64,000 nucleotides of DNA, taken from assembly GCF_003940805.1 (NCBI RefSeq), contig NZ_CP034328.1:4030001-4094000 (forward strand), read 5' to 3'. The notes under the pieces are model-generated. The model did not search any database and was not told the origin of the DNA. It worked only from the letters and a program-made list of their open reading frames with translations. This document shows positions 55,515-63,705 of this stretch, piece by piece; the first letter of the stretch is position 1; every line of letters starts with the position of its first letter. This DNA is from Tabrizicola piscis. GTDB lineage: Bacteria; Pseudomonadota; Alphaproteobacteria; Rhodobacterales; Rhodobacteraceae. Made by a program: the position numbers and the translations under genes.

Positions 55515-57920
55515 ATGACTGACCAGCTGTCCCCCAGCTATCCCGTCCTCCCCCTCCGCGACATTGTGGTGTTCCCCCACATGATCGTGCCCCTGTTCGT
55601 CGGACGCGAAAAATCGGTCCGCGCGCTGGAAGAGGTGATGCAGGACGACAAGCAGATCCTCCTCGCCTCGCAGAAGGACCCGACGGTTGACGATCCGTCA
55701 ACTGACGGCATCTTCCGCACCGGCGTTCTGGCCAACGTGCTGCAATTGCTCAAGCTTCCTGACGGAACCGTGAAGGTTCTGGTCGAAGGCAAGGCACGCG
55801 TGCGCATTACGGGGTTTGTCGAGAACCCTGCATATTTCGAAGCCACCGCCGAACTTCTGGATGAAGTCGAAGGCGATGAAACCGCGGTCGAGGCTTTGGT
55901 CCGCGCCGTGGGCGAAGAATTCGAACGCTATTCGAAGATCAAGAAGAACATCCCCGAAGAGGCGCTGGCCGCTGTGTCAGACACCCGCGATCCTGCGCGG
56001 CTGGCTGACCTTGTCGCCGGCCACCTGGGTGTTGACGTCCGCCAAAAGCAGGAGATTCTTGAAACCCTCAACGTGTCCGAGCGGCTGGAGAAGATCTACG
56101 GCCACATGCAGGGCGAACTTTCGGTCCTGCAGGTCGAGAAAAAGATCAAGTCCCGCGTCAAGACCCAGATGGAAAAGACGCAGCGCGAGTACTATCTGAA
56201 TGAGCAGATGAAGGCCATTCAGAAGGAACTTGGCGACGGCGAGGATGGCCAGAACGAAGTGGCCGAACTTGAGGCCCGCATCGCCAAGACCGCCCTGTCG
56301 AAAGAGGCCCGCGAAAAGGCGGATGCCGAGCTGAAGAAGCTGAAATCCATGTCGCCGATGTCGGCCGAGGCAACGGTGGTGCGCAACTATCTTGACTGGC
56401 TCTTGGGCGTGCCATGGGGCGTCAAGTCGCGGATGAAGAAGGACCTTCCCGCCGCGCAAAAGGTCTTGGACAAGGACCATTTCGGTCTGGAAAAGGTCAA
56501 GGAACGCATCGTCGAATACCTTGCTGTGCAGGCCCGTTCGACCAAGCTCAAGGGGCCGATCCTCTGCCTCGTCGGCCCTCCGGGCGTCGGGAAGACCTCG
56601 CTTGGCAGGTCGGTTGCCAAGGCCACGGGGCGCGAATTCATCCGCATTTCGCTGGGCGGCGTGCGCGATGAATCCGAAATCCGGGGTCACCGGCGGACCT
56701 ATATCGGGTCGATGCCGGGCAAGATCATCCAGAACCTGAAGAAGGCCAAGACCACCAACCCGCTGATCCTTCTGGATGAAATCGACAAGATGGGCCAGGA
56801 TTTCCGGGGCGACCCGGCCAGCGCCCTGCTTGAGGTGCTGGATCCCGAACAGAACTCCACCTTCGTCGACCACTATCTTGAGGTGGAGTATGACCTGTCC
56901 AACGTGATGTTCATCACCACGGCGAACTCCTACAACATGCCGGGCCCCCTGATGGACCGGATGGAGATCATCCCGCTGGCTGGCTACACCGAGGATGAAA
57001 AGCGCGAGATTGCCAAGCAGCACCTGCTGCCCAAGCAGATCGCGGCGAACGGTTTGAAGAAGGGTGAATTCAGCGTCAGTGACGCAGCCCTGACCCACAC
57101 CATCCGCTACTACACCCGCGAAGCCGGGGTGCGGAACCTTGAGCGCGAGATTGCAAAACTTGCGCGCAAGGCGGTGACGGACATCCTCAAGGGCAAGACC
57201 AAGCGTGTCGACGTGGACCCCGCCAAGGTCGAGGAATATCTGGGCGTCCAGCGCCACCGCTATGGTCTGGCTGAGCTAGAGGATCAGGTCGGCGTCGTCA
57301 CCGGTCTGGCATGGACCAGCGTCGGCGGTGATCTGCTGCAGATCGAAGCGCTGAAACTGCCCGGCAAGGGCCGGATGAAGACGACTGGCAAGCTGGGCGA
57401 TGTGATGAAGGAATCCATCGACGCCGCGGCAAGCTATGTGCGGTCCATCTCGCCGCAGATCGGGGTGAAGCCGCCCAAGTTCGAGACGATGGACATCCAC
57501 GTCCACGTTCCGGATGGGGCGACGCCAAAGGACGGCCCCTCGGCCGGCCTTGCGATGGTCACCTCCATCGTTTCGGTCCTGACCGGGATTCCGGTCCGTC
57601 GCGACATCGCCATGACGGGCGAGGTTTCGCTGCGTGGCAATGCGATGCCAATCGGCGGTCTGAAGGAAAAACTTCTGGCCGCGCTGCGGGGGGGGATCAA
57701 GACGGTCTTCATCCCGGAAGAGAACGCCAAGGATCTGACCGAGATCCCCGCGAATGTGAAAGAGGGGCTGACGATCATCCCCGTAAAGCATGTGCGTGAG
57801 GTGTTGGCCCAGGCCCTGACCCGACAGCCCGAGCCGGTGGAATGGGACGAAGCCGCGGAAGAGGCTGCCGCCGCCGCACGGGCGTCGCAAACGCCGCCTC
57901 CGGCGCAGACCGCACACTGA
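55515..57920 (+). CDS. lon: ATP-dependent protease La
   Basis: The 801-residue protease degrades damaged and regulatory proteins. The N-terminal substrate domain (YPVLPLRDIVVFPHMIVPLF, residues 9-28) and coiled coil are followed by the AAA+ module (Walker A GPPGVGKTSLG at about residue 353; Walker B ILLDEIDKMG) and the serine-lysine protease domain (catalytic Ser in PKDGPSAGLAM, about residue 676; Lys in the later GGLKEKLLAA). ATG 55515 gives the family start (MTDQLSPSYPVLPL). A strong terminator follows. I saw no convincing heat-shock promoter. Confidence 0.96.
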   Translation: MTDQLSPSYPVLPLRDIVVFPHMIVPLFVGREKSVRALEEVMQDDKQILLASQKDPTVDDPSTDGIFRTGVLANVLQLLKLPDGTVKVLVEGKARVRITGFVENPAYFEATAELLDEVEGDETAVEALVRAVGEEFERYSKIKKNIPEEALAAVSDTRDPARLADLVAGHLGVDVRQKQEILETLNVSERLEKIYGHMQGELSVLQVEKKIKSRVKTQMEKTQREYYLNEQMKAIQKELGDGEDGQNEVAELEARIAKTALSKEAREKADAELKKLKSMSPMSAEATVVRNYLDWLLGVPWGVKSRMKKDLPAAQKVLDKDHFGLEKVKERIVEYLAVQARSTKLKGPILCLVGPPGVGKTSLGRSVAKATGREFIRISLGGVRDESEIRGHRRTYIGSMPGKIIQNLKKAKTTNPLILLDEIDKMGQDFRGDPASALLEVLDPEQNSTFVDHYLEVEYDLSNVMFITTANSYNMPGPLMDRMEIIPLAGYTEDEKREIAKQHLLPKQIAANGLKKGEFSVSDAALTHTIRYYTREAGVRNLEREIAKLARKAVTDILKGKTKRVDVDPAKVEEYLGVQRHRYGLAELEDQVGVVTGLAWTSVGGDLLQIEALKLPGKGRMKTTGKLGDVMKESIDAAASYVRSISPQIGVKPPKFETMDIHVHVPDGATPKDGPSAGLAMVTSIVSVLTGIPVRRDIAMTGEVSLRGNAMPIGGLKEKLLAALRGGIKTVFIPEENAKDLTEIPANVKEGLTIIPVKHVREVLAQALTRQPEPVEWDEAAEEAAAAARASQTPPPAQTAH

Positions 57921-57946
57921 ACCAGCGCCCCTTGGGGCCTGCACCA

Positions 57947-57978
57947 GCCGGCGCAACTTTGGTTGCGCCGGCCTTTTT
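57947..57978 (+). terminator. Rho-independent terminator of lon
   Basis: GCCGGCGCAA and TTGCGCCGGC form a perfect 10-bp stem with a 6-base loop, followed by CTTTTT. It starts 27 bases after the lon stop. Confidence 0.95.
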
Positions 57979-58083
57979 CACGCAAGCCGGCTGTGCCTGA
58001 AAGCTGTGGCAAAGGGGGGGAACGCGCACTAAGGTCACGGCGCAACTTTCCCACTCTTGCCAGAAAGCAGCCAAGGCCCTCGC

Positions 58084-58542
58084 ATGCCCAAATCCCCTGA
58101 CACCAAACCCGCCAAACCCGCCCGGGGCGACAAACCTGCCGCCGCAAAGGCCGCCCGTGCGGCCAAGCCTGCGGGCGAAGCGGTTGCTGCCGCCGCGGCT
58201 GCCGCACCCGCCAAGGCCCGCCCAAAGCCCGAAGCCAAAGCTGCCGCGAAGGCCGGCTCGCTTGCCGCGGGTCTCAAGCTGCGCGACCTGATCGACAGCG
58301 TCGCCGCAGCGACCGGCGCGAAGAAACCCGACGCCAAGATCGCGGTCGAGGCCACGCTTGCCGCCCTTGCCGAGGCGCTGAAGGCCGGGTCCGACATGAC
58401 CTTGCCGCCACTGGGCAAGATCCGCGTCGTGAAGCTGGCGGAAAAGGGCGATGCCACGATGATGACCCTGAAACTGCGGCACGGCGGCGGCGCTGGAAAA
58501 GGTGGTTCAAAGCCTCTTGCGAAGGATAGCGAGGACGACTAA
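58084..58542 (+). CDS. HU-like DNA-binding protein with Ala/Lys/Pro-rich N-terminal extension
   Basis: The 152-residue protein has a basic, low-complexity N-terminal tail (residues 1-65, AKPARGDKPAAAKAARAAKP repeats, histone H1-like) followed by an HU-type domain (LKLRDLIDSVAAATGAKKPD, AKIAVEATLAALAEALKAGS, LPPLGKIRVVKL). The HU beta-arm is degenerate: the usual GRNPxTG proline is missing, replaced by KGDATMMTLKLR. It probably binds or compacts DNA. Position after lon matches the usual lon-hup order. ATG 58084 was preferred to 58057. Confidence 0.82.
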   Translation: MPKSPDTKPAKPARGDKPAAAKAARAAKPAGEAVAAAAAAAPAKARPKPEAKAAAKAGSLAAGLKLRDLIDSVAAATGAKKPDAKIAVEATLAALAEALKAGSDMTLPPLGKIRVVKLAEKGDATMMTLKLRHGGGAGKGGSKPLAKDSEDD

Positions 58543-58564
58543 ACACCGCCCACCGAATAGCTTC

Positions 58565-58639
58565 GGGCGATTAGCTCAGCGGTAGAGCGCTTCGTTCACA
58601 TCGAAGATGTCAGCGGTTCAAATCCGTTATCGCCCACCA
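58565..58639 (+). tRNA. tRNA-Val (anticodon CAC)
   Basis: A 75-base cloverleaf has acceptor arms GGGCGAT/ATCGCCC, anticodon stem CTTCG/CGAAG with loop TTCACAT, T-arm GGTTCAAATCC and an encoded CCA end. It begins 22 bases after the HU-like gene and may be co-transcribed with it. Confidence 0.95.
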
Positions 58640-58706
58640 TTTCCCGAAAGGCGCGCCAGAAACGGTGCGCCTTTTCCCTTCCCTGCGCCCGGAAAGGACC
58701 CCGCGG

Positions 58707-59243
58707 ATGACCACTGGCCACGTCTTCATCGCCACCAGCCTTGATGGTTTCATCGCCCGCCCGGACGGCACGCTTGATTGGCTGCTCAGCCGCGACGTGC
58801 CCGGCGAAGACCACGGCTATGATGCTTTCATGTCCGGGATCGACGGCCTGGTGATGGGCCGCGGTACCTATGAGGCGGTCGCAGGGTTCGACCCTTGGCC
58901 CTATGACAAGCCGGTTCTGGTGCTGTCAAAGACCCTTGCCAATACCCCGGTCCCGGACCGCCTTTCTGGCCGTGTCCGCTTTGCCGACCTCTCGCCCAAG
59001 GCCGCGCTGCAGGCTTGCGCGGCTGATGGCATGGCCCGCGTCTACGTTGACGGCGGCCAATTGGTGCAATCCTTCCTTGCCGAGGGTCTGATCGCCGACA
59101 TGATCATCACCAGCGTCCCCGTCCTGCTTGGCGCGGGTCGTCGGCTGTTTGGTCCCACGCCAGCCGACATTCCGCTGACCCATCTGAGGACCGTGGCCTT
59201 CCCCTCCGGCCTCGTGCAATCTTCCTATCGGGTCGGCAGCTGA
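58707..59243 (+). CDS. Dihydrofolate reductase family protein (RibD C-terminal-like)
   Basis: The 178-residue protein matches the YyaP/YwjB-like DHFR/RibD_C family: HVFIATSLDGFIARPDGTLDW at the start, GLVMGRGTYEAVAGF, ARVYVDGGQLVQSFLAEGLI and IITSVPVLLGAGRRLFG. True DHFR activity is unlikely; members are NADPH-type reductases of unknown substrate. ATG 58707 (GGAAAGGA upstream) was preferred over ATG 58665, which lies close to the tRNA. It stands between two tRNA-Val genes. Confidence 0.88.
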   Translation: MTTGHVFIATSLDGFIARPDGTLDWLLSRDVPGEDHGYDAFMSGIDGLVMGRGTYEAVAGFDPWPYDKPVLVLSKTLANTPVPDRLSGRVRFADLSPKAALQACAADGMARVYVDGGQLVQSFLAEGLIADMIITSVPVLLGAGRRLFGPTPADIPLTHLRTVAFPSGLVQSSYRVGS

Positions 59244-59267
59244 GCCGCCCGGTGCGCAGGGAAGGTG

Positions 59268-59495
59268 ATGACCAGCAAAGCAAACCCGGCCGCCCCCAAA
59301 GGTCCGGCCTCCTACTTCCCGTCGATCGAAAAGACCTATGGTCAGCCGATAGCGCATTGGCTGGAACTTGTGGCCGCGATGGGTGACAGGACACATATGG
59401 AGAAGGTATAGGCCCTCAAAGCCGACCATGGCCTTGGCCACGGCCATGCCAACGCAATCGTCGCCCATGCCAAGGCTTCTGCAAAAGGGCGGTGA
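59268..59495 (+). pseudogene. DUF4287-type protein interrupted by an in-frame amber codon
   Basis: Read from ATG 59268 the frame gives a DUF4287-like protein: GPASYFPSIEKTYGQPIAHW, then a TAG stop at 59409-59411, then in the same frame ALKADHGLGHGHANAIVAHA to TGA 59493-59495. The family motif LKADHGLGHGHANA lies beyond the stop, so the gene is broken by one base change (TAG is one step from TGG, CAG, AAG or TCG). The 47-residue product would lack half the domain. GGGAAGG precedes the start. Recent loss is likely since the rest is well conserved. Confidence 0.8.
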
Positions 59496-59565
59496 TCACC
59501 CGTCCCACGCGGCCCGCTCTCCTCCCTTGCCATGCACCGGCTGGTCGGTGTAGACCCCACGTCGC

Positions 59566-59641
59566 GGGCGGTTAGCTCAGTTGGTAGAGCGTCTCGTTTA
59601 CACCGAGAATGTCGGGGGTTCGAGTCCCTCACCGCCCACCA
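59566..59641 (+). tRNA. tRNA-Val (anticodon TAC)
   Basis: A 76-base cloverleaf has acceptor GGGCGGT/ACCGCCC, anticodon stem CTCG/CGAG with loop TTTACAC, T-arm GGGGGTTCGAGTCCCTC and encoded CCA. It is the second valine isoacceptor of this cluster. Confidence 0.95.
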
Positions 59642-59936
59642 TCCGCATCCATTGTTGTCTGCCCCGCTGCTGGCTGCAGGTCCTCCTGTGTTCTCCCTGC
59701 TCTTTCCTGCGGCCAGACAGCGAGTACCGCTTCGCCGCCTCTGATAACCACCGTTCGCGTCATCCTTTCTGCGAAGATATCCCGGCGGTGGGGGGGCTGG
59801 TCCCCGCCCCGCCATCGGCCACTCTGCGAGAAAGGCCCTAAACGCCCCTCTGTTCACCCCCGCACACCCGGCGCGCGCGACCCTTGGGGTGCATTTGGGG
59901 TGCGAAAGGTCTACCTTTCCTGCAAAGGAGACCCTC
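59642..59936. other. 295-base spacer before the pirin gene
   Basis: No gene is seen. A weak resemblance to the dispersed repeat (GAAGATATCCCGGCGGTGGG at 59773-59792, then GGGGCTGGTCCCC) and a short direct repeat (TTGGGGTGCA then TTTGGGGTGC, around 59884-59903) are present. AAAGGAG lies before the pirin start. Confidence 0.45.
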
Positions 59937-60875
59937 ATGAGCTGGAACCCCATCCTCGACCCGCAGATCCCGATCGGCGACGCGGTCGACGCGATCGAGA
60001 CTGTGATCATCCCGCGCGCCCGTGATCTTGGCGGGTTTGAGGTGCGCCGGGCGCTGCCCTCGGGCAAGCGCCAGATGGTCGGCCCCTTCATCTTCTTCGA
60101 CCAGATGGGCCCGGCCGAGTTTCTGACGGGGCAGGGCATCGATGTGCGGCCTCACCCGCATATCGGGCTGGGGACGGTCACCTATCTTCTGAAAGGCCGC
60201 ATGCACCACCGCGACAGTCTGGGGACCGACCAGTGGATCGAACCCGGCGCGGTCAACTGGATGAAGGCGGGTTGGGGCATCACCCATTCCGAACGCACCG
60301 ATGGCGAGGTCAGGGCGACCGGGCAGACGCTGTTTGGCCTGCAGACCTGGCTGGCCCTGCCCAAGGCGCAGGAGGATGATCCGGCGGCGTTCATTCACAC
60401 CCCTTCCGCCGACCTGCCGGTGCTGGAGGGTGAGGGCAAGACAGTCCGGCTGATCCTTGGCCAGGCCTGGGGCGAAACCGCGCCGATGGAGACCCCGTCC
60501 GAAATGTTCTACGCCGATGCGACCCTTGCCCCCGGTGCCGCGATCCCGTTGCCGGACGGGCAGGAGGATCGGGGGGTCTATATCCTGCAAGGTGAGGTCA
60601 CGGTGGCGGGTCAGACCTTCCCCACCGGGCAGATGCTGGTCTTTCGGCCCGGTGACCGGATCAGCGTGAAAGCCGGTCCGGCGGGCGCGCGGATCATGCT
60701 GCTGGGCGGGGCCACGATGGACGGGCCGCGGCTGATCTGGTGGAATTTCGTCGCCTCGTCGAAGGACCGGATCGACGCCGCGAAAGAGGCGTGGCGGGCG
60801 GGGGACTGGGCGCATGGGCGGTTCCAGTTGCCGCCGGAGGACAATGCCGAATTCATCCCGGCGCCGGAGCAGTAA
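59937..60875 (+). CDS. Pirin family protein
   Basis: The 312-residue bicupin has pirin features: RRALPSGKRQMVGPFIFFDQ, the metal-binding cupin block VRPHPHIGLGTVTYLLKGRM with HHRDSLG, and WMKAGWGITHSERTDGE, all in the N-terminal half. The C-terminal cupin is intact (GVYILQGEVTVAGQTFPTGQ). Bacterial pirins bind Fe or Ni; some act as quercetinases, others tune metabolism. It stands alone between tRNA genes. ATG 59937 is preferred over ATG 59889, as it gives the family start MSWNPILDPQ. Confidence 0.92.
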   Translation: MSWNPILDPQIPIGDAVDAIETVIIPRARDLGGFEVRRALPSGKRQMVGPFIFFDQMGPAEFLTGQGIDVRPHPHIGLGTVTYLLKGRMHHRDSLGTDQWIEPGAVNWMKAGWGITHSERTDGEVRATGQTLFGLQTWLALPKAQEDDPAAFIHTPSADLPVLEGEGKTVRLILGQAWGETAPMETPSEMFYADATLAPGAAIPLPDGQEDRGVYILQGEVTVAGQTFPTGQMLVFRPGDRISVKAGPAGARIMLLGGATMDGPRLIWWNFVASSKDRIDAAKEAWRAGDWAHGRFQLPPEDNAEFIPAPEQ

Positions 60876-60891
60876 TTTACTGCAAGCCCCA

Positions 60892-60920
60892 TTGACGGCG
60901 CCCGACCCCTTGCGTAAGAC
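60892..60920 (+). promoter_or_regulatory. Promoter of the first tRNA-Asp gene
   Basis: TTGACG (60892-60897), a 17-base spacer and TAAGAC (60915-60920) form a good housekeeping promoter 38 bases before the tRNA. Confidence 0.6.
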
Positions 60921-60958
60921 GGCGGCTGTTCGGGGGCAACCTGCGAACGAAGAGATGC

Positions 60959-61035
60959 GCGGTGGTAGCTCAGTTGGTTAGAGTACCGGCCTGTCACGCC
61001 GGGGGTCGCGGGTTCGAGCCCCGTCCACCGCGCCA
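60959..61035 (+). tRNA. tRNA-Asp (anticodon GTC), copy 1
   Basis: A 77-base cloverleaf has acceptor GCGGTGG/CCACCGC, anticodon stem CCGGC/GCCGG with loop CTGTCAC, T-arm GCGGGTTCGAGCCCCGT and encoded CCA. It is identical to the copy at 61250-61326. Confidence 0.96.
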
Positions 61036-61209
61036 CTCTTCGATCCTTCCCAAGATTGCGATCACAGGATGTCCCGGGCAGGGCACCTTTTGCGGTTGAG
61101 GCTTTTCAAGGACTTGCAGGGCGCAGTTCAGCTTTTGTTAACGTCCTGAGGCCCTGAACCGCCGCAGGCAGCATCTTCAAACCAGCGCATAAAAGCTGCC
61201 GTTTCCCGC

Positions 61210-61237
61210 TTGACGCCCCACGCGGGAGGCCTTATTC
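61210..61237 (+). promoter_or_regulatory. Promoter of the second tRNA-Asp gene
   Basis: TTGACG (61210-61215), a 16-base spacer and TTATTC (61232-61237) lie 12 bases before the second tRNA-Asp, so the two copies can be transcribed independently. Confidence 0.55.
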
Positions 61238-61249
61238 CGCCCTCCACGC

Positions 61250-61326
61250 GCGGTGGTAGCTCAGTTGGTTAGAGTACCGGCCTGTCACGCCGGGGGTCGC
61301 GGGTTCGAGCCCCGTCCACCGCGCCA
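61250..61326 (+). tRNA. tRNA-Asp (anticodon GTC), copy 2
   Basis: Identical to copy 1 over the tRNA and the three flanking bases CGC before it. The two are separated by 214 bases. Gene duplication with sequence kept uniform is the simplest explanation. Confidence 0.96.
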
Positions 61327-61407
61327 CTTTCTTCCCCTTGAATGATGTACACGACGCCTTGTGTGGCTGTCGTCACCAAGGGCAAGACAGATCCCGGGAA
61401 ACATTGA

Positions 61408-61626
61408 ATGTTCCTTCTTGACCGCCTGCCACTGTCTGTCCTGTTGATTGCCGCGCTGGCCTTGGGGCTAGCGCCGTTTGTGCCCGAGCCGCACCTTTGG
61501 GAAAAGCTGAAGATGCTGGCAGCAGGCACGCTGGTGAAGCCGGTCGACGTGTTTGACCTGCTGTTGCATGCCACGCCAGTTCTGCTTTTGGCCGCCAAGC
61601 TGCTGCGGCTGGCAACCAAGGCCTAG
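61408..61626 (+). CDS. Small membrane protein, function unknown
   Basis: The 72-residue protein has two hydrophobic segments (LPLSVLLIAALALGLAPFV, residues 7-25; LLLHATPVLLLAAKLLRLA, residues 51-69) around a short polar loop with PEPHLWEKLKMLAAGTLVKP. Similar small proteins are, as I recall, common in Rhodobacterales and sometimes labelled 'RND transporter' by transfer of names, which the length does not support. It is a stand-alone gene after tRNA-Asp, with only a weak ribosome site. Confidence 0.6.
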   Translation: MFLLDRLPLSVLLIAALALGLAPFVPEPHLWEKLKMLAAGTLVKPVDVFDLLLHATPVLLLAAKLLRLATKA

Positions 61627-61648
61627 CTGGCCAAGGTTGCCAACAGGG

Positions 61649-62089
61649 TCAAAGCGCCATCCGATAGCGGATATGGCCGTCTGAGGCGACATACTGGTCA
61701 TAGAGCGCGCGGGCGCGGTTGTTGCCTTGGTTGGTATGCCAGTAAAGCCGCGCCCAGCCCTTGGCGCGGGCAATGGTGATCAGATCGTCGATCAGTGCGC
61801 GGCCGAGGCCTTGGCCACGGGCAGCATCGGTGACGAAAAGGTCTTCCAGATAGGCATCCTCGGTCGCGACCCAGGTGGAAGGGTGGTGCATGTGGATGGC
61901 GAATCCCATGACCTGCCCATCCACCAGCGCCAGCCGCGCCTTGACCGGCGAGGCGGGGTCCATCAACCGCGCCCAGGTGGCCGCAGAGATGGCGGGCGCT
62001 AGGTCGACCTTGTAGAAGGCCAGATACTGGTCCCAGAGGGCGCGCCATGCGGCCTCATCGCCCGGGGTGGCGTCTTGGATCGTGGTCAT
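61649..62089 (-). CDS. GNAT family N-acetyltransferase
   Basis: The 146-residue enzyme has the GNAT fold: AYLEDLFVTDAARGQGLGRA (motif A, acetyl-CoA loop RGQGLG), LIDDLITIARAKGWARLYWH and NQGNNRARALYDQYVASDGHI. It probably acetylates an amine of a small molecule; the DLFVTDAARGQGLG pattern is seen in polyamine and aminoglycoside-like acetyltransferases, but no substrate can be named. ATG 62089 gives MTTIQDATPGDEAAW. It follows the dipeptidase gene on the same strand by 10 bases. Confidence 0.88.
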   Translation of the reverse strand: MTTIQDATPGDEAAWRALWDQYLAFYKVDLAPAISAATWARLMDPASPVKARLALVDGQVMGFAIHMHHPSTWVATEDAYLEDLFVTDAARGQGLGRALIDDLITIARAKGWARLYWHTNQGNNRARALYDQYVASDGHIRYRMAL

Positions 62090-62099
62090 GCGGTGCCCC

Positions 62100-63473
62100 T
62101 CAGGCGATTCTGGCCAGAATCCGCGCCCAGCTGCGGATGCCGAGGTGGAAGGACGCCAGATCGTATTTTTCGTTCGGGGAATGGATCTGGTCGTCATCCT
62201 TGCCAAAGCCGATCAACATCGCATCCATCCCGAGGATCGACTTGAAGTAGCCCGCCACCGGAATCGACCCGCCCGAGCCGATGAAGGCGGCGGGGCGACC
62301 CCATTCGTCGGTCAGGGCCTGACGGGCAGCCTCAAACGCCGGGTCGGCGATGGCCATGACCGAGGCGGGGGCACCGTCGATGCCGTCGTGCCAGATGATT
62401 TCGCAATCTGCGGGCATCTGCGCCTCGGCCCAAGCGCGGAAGGCGGTCAGGATCTTGGACGGGTCCTGGTTCGACACAAGGCGGAAGCTGACCTTGGCAT
62501 GCGCCTCGCCCGGCAGGACGGTCTTGAAGCCCGCGCCGGTGTAGCCGCCCCACATGCCGTTCACCTCGGCCGTCGGGCGGGACCAGATCATTTCCAGCGG
62601 GGTCCGGTCCTGTTCCCCGGCGGGATGGGACAGGCCCACGTCGCCAAGGTAGGTGGCATGGTCGAAGGCCAGCGATTGCCATTGCTGGCGCAGGGTGTCG
62701 GGCAGTTCGGCCACGTCATCATAAAAGCCCGGGATAGTCACGGCACCGGTGGAATCGTGCAGCCCCGCCAGCAGCGCGGACATCACATGCAGCGGGTTGC
62801 GCGCCAGACCGCCATACATGCCCGAGTGTAGGTCGCGTGCGGCGGCGCGGATGGTGAATTCCGCCTTGCAAAGCCCGCGCAGCATGGTGGTGATCGCGGG
62901 CACAGCACTTTCGAACAGGCCGGTGTCGCAGATCAGCGCCAGTTCGGCCGACAGTTCGGCGCGGTTTTCCTTGAGGAACGGGATGAGGGAGGGGGAGCCG
63001 GATTCCTCCTCGCCCTCAAGAAAGATCGTCAGGTTGCCGGGCAGGGTGCCATGGACATGTTTCCAGGCGCGGCACGCCTCGATGAAGGTCATCAGCTGGC
63101 CCTTGTCGTCGGACGAACCACGGGCGCGGATGACCTTGCCTTTGGGGGTGTCCTGCAGTTCGGGATCAAAGGGGTCGCGGTCCCAAAGGTCAAGCGGATC
63201 AACGGGTTGCACGTCGTAGTGACCGTAGAACAGGATGTGCCGCTTGCCGGTGCCGCCATGGCCCACGACCATCGGATGGCCCGGCGTGGCAGCGGCGCGG
63301 GCGTCAAAGCCCAGCGATTGAAGATCGGCCACCAGCCAGTCCGCCGCGCGGGCGCAATCGGGCTTGAAGGCCGGATCGGTGGAGATGGAGGGGATGCGCA
63401 GCAGGTCCATCAGCCGGTCAAGGGCGTCGGGCAGGGTGTCATCGATACGGGCAAGGACGGCGTCTAGGGTCAT
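62100..63473 (-). CDS. M20 family metallo-dipeptidase
   Basis: The 457-residue enzyme belongs to the M20 peptidases: metal ligands in LFYGHYDVQP (His, Asp) and SSDDKGQL (Asp), catalytic glutamates in LEGEEESGSPSL, and later CDTGLFE and the dimerisation domain. It hydrolyses dipeptides or acylated amino acids in the cytosol. It starts at ATG 63473 and is transcribed away from hemA, with the GNAT gene downstream as a probable operon partner. Confidence 0.93.
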   Translation of the reverse strand: MTLDAVLARIDDTLPDALDRLMDLLRIPSISTDPAFKPDCARAADWLVADLQSLGFDARAAATPGHPMVVGHGGTGKRHILFYGHYDVQPVDPLDLWDRDPFDPELQDTPKGKVIRARGSSDDKGQLMTFIEACRAWKHVHGTLPGNLTIFLEGEEESGSPSLIPFLKENRAELSAELALICDTGLFESAVPAITTMLRGLCKAEFTIRAAARDLHSGMYGGLARNPLHVMSALLAGLHDSTGAVTIPGFYDDVAELPDTLRQQWQSLAFDHATYLGDVGLSHPAGEQDRTPLEMIWSRPTAEVNGMWGGYTGAGFKTVLPGEAHAKVSFRLVSNQDPSKILTAFRAWAEAQMPADCEIIWHDGIDGAPASVMAIADPAFEAARQALTDEWGRPAAFIGSGGSIPVAGYFKSILGMDAMLIGFGKDDDQIHSPNEKYDLASFHLGIRSWARILARIA

Positions 63474-63617
63474 CGGGCGGGCTTTCCTGTCGATCCGGCT
63501 GTTTCAGCCTGTGGCCAAGCCTAGCAGGCAGGCCGGGGGTGTCCAGAGCAGGCCGCCGCTCGCAAGGACGTGAGGGGGCCTGGGGGCGACAAATCGCCCT
63601 GTTGGCCTTAAGTCGGG

Positions 63618-63631
63618 TTGACCAAGATCAA
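63618..63631 (+). promoter_or_regulatory. FnrL-like site upstream of hemA
   Basis: TTGACCAAGATCAA fits the FNR consensus TTGAT-N4-ATCAA with one change (C for T). It is centred 81 bases before the hemA start. In Rhodobacter sphaeroides hemA is activated by FnrL at low oxygen, which this site would explain. Confidence 0.75.
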
Positions 63632-63705
63632 GGCAAGGCTGCAAAAGGCGGCTCAAGTTGGCCATGCAAGCCCGCAAGACCTGCCAGTAATGGACCAGAC
63701 GCATG

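Noticed and set aside
58565..61326. Genomic island or phage attachment site at the tRNA cluster
   Set aside because: No integrase and no partial tRNA 3'-end repeats were seen; the intervening genes look like ordinary chromosomal genes.
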